A stretch of 64,000 nt of DNA, from positions 87,361 through 151,360 of the forward strand of contig NZ_ADAQ01000013.1 in assembly GCF_000176515.1 (NCBI RefSeq). Reading direction: 5' to 3'. Of this stretch, positions 63,754 through 64,000 are shown piece by piece; positions within the stretch are counted from its first letter, which is position 1; every line of letters starts with the position of its first letter. Source of the DNA: Grimontia hollisae CIP 101886 (lineage in GTDB: Bacteria > Pseudomonadota > Gammaproteobacteria > Enterobacterales > Vibrionaceae). The notes beneath the pieces are model-generated. The model was not told where the DNA came from. It worked only from the letters and a program-made list of their open reading frames with translations, and made no database searches. The position numbers and the translations under genes were made by a program.

Positions 63754-64000
63754 AATTATTTACCTCTTGAATTTTTCACGTCGGAATGGCGTTAGTTTAG
63801 GAATGCGATCCTGAAATAAAGAGAACTTGATCACGCGATAAAACTGTAGCGATTTTATCCATTTATTTAGCGATTTTTTCCGAACAATGAATTTGGCAAA
63901 GCGTTTCTCTTAATTCATTGTTTTATAAAAATACTTGTTGATTTTCATACTTGTTTGGTTTGGCAACCGGTTATATGCCATCTGTTTTTTATATTTTTGT
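63754..64000. other. Leader region of the GH127 operon
   Basis: About 250 AT-rich bases holding the promoter on the minus strand. TGGCA...TGCCA arms around an AACCGGTT core (63961-63980) could be an operator. It is not a match to the TGCAAACGTTTGCA sites. Confidence 0.3.

Overview
The window looks like chromosomal DNA of a marine gamma-proteobacterium of the Vibrionaceae. The best evidence is a LuxM/LuxN-type quorum-sensing pair, supported by a complete aerobactin locus, a tandem glycine riboswitch upstream of a Na+:amino-acid symporter, and tetrathionate reductase remnants. Grimontia, Enterovibrio or Photobacterium relatives are plausible, but the genus cannot be fixed from the sequence alone. 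No rRNA, tRNA, CRISPR array, phage or intact insertion sequence was seen.

Layout. 1-6.2 kb: the start of an azoreductase gene (cut by the window edge), a split B12-dependent ribonucleotide reductase (nrdJa/nrdJb) with NrdR-like boxes, a HAD phosphatase, and an alanine/glycine symporter behind a tandem glycine riboswitch. 6.5-13.3 kb: a membrane-anchored J-domain protein, two small unknown proteins, and the overlapping pair luxM-luxN. This LuxN carries about 110-150 extra residues between its kinase and receiver, which look like a degenerate second receiver. 13.4-20.7 kb: an AraC-type regulator divergent from an alk-like alcohol oxidation operon: a fused aldehyde dehydrogenase/acyl-CoA synthetase, a GMC alcohol dehydrogenase and an OmpW/AlkL-like porin. 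This block lies between a broken lacI copy and an intact lacI, which share a 202-bp near-identical direct repeat.

20.7-40.4 kb: a LacI regulator and three transcription units carrying the palindrome TGCAAACGTTTGCA or a one-mismatch version. They are (a) an M24-fold hydrolase, E1 alpha, E1 beta, aldehyde dehydrogenase and E2 operon; (b) a solitary second GroEL; and (c) an SDR, sugar-type ABC transporter, beta-hydroxyacid dehydrogenase and ThuA operon. An Ehu-type (ectoine-family) ABC transporter lies between (a) and (b). The shared operators suggest one regulon in which a catabolic pathway is induced together with its own chaperonin. This is the most unusual system in the window.

40.4-46 kb: a decaying tetrathionate reductase locus (ttrS and ttrA truncated, ttrC frameshifted, ttrB still open) followed by an AT-rich accessory stretch with an aminoglycoside-phosphotransferase-like gene and a small two-TM protein. 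46-60.2 kb: aerobactin synthesis, reduction, outer-membrane uptake, inner-membrane import and export genes (iucABCD, fhuF-like, iutA, fhuCDB/vatCDB-like, MFS exporter), with Fur-box-like sites before iucA and between fhuC and the exporter. 60.3-64 kb: a GH127 glycosidase and GPH-family sugar symporter operon.

Protein identities rest on recognised motifs, length and gene order. No database search was run, and start codons were chosen by ribosome-binding-site fit and family length.
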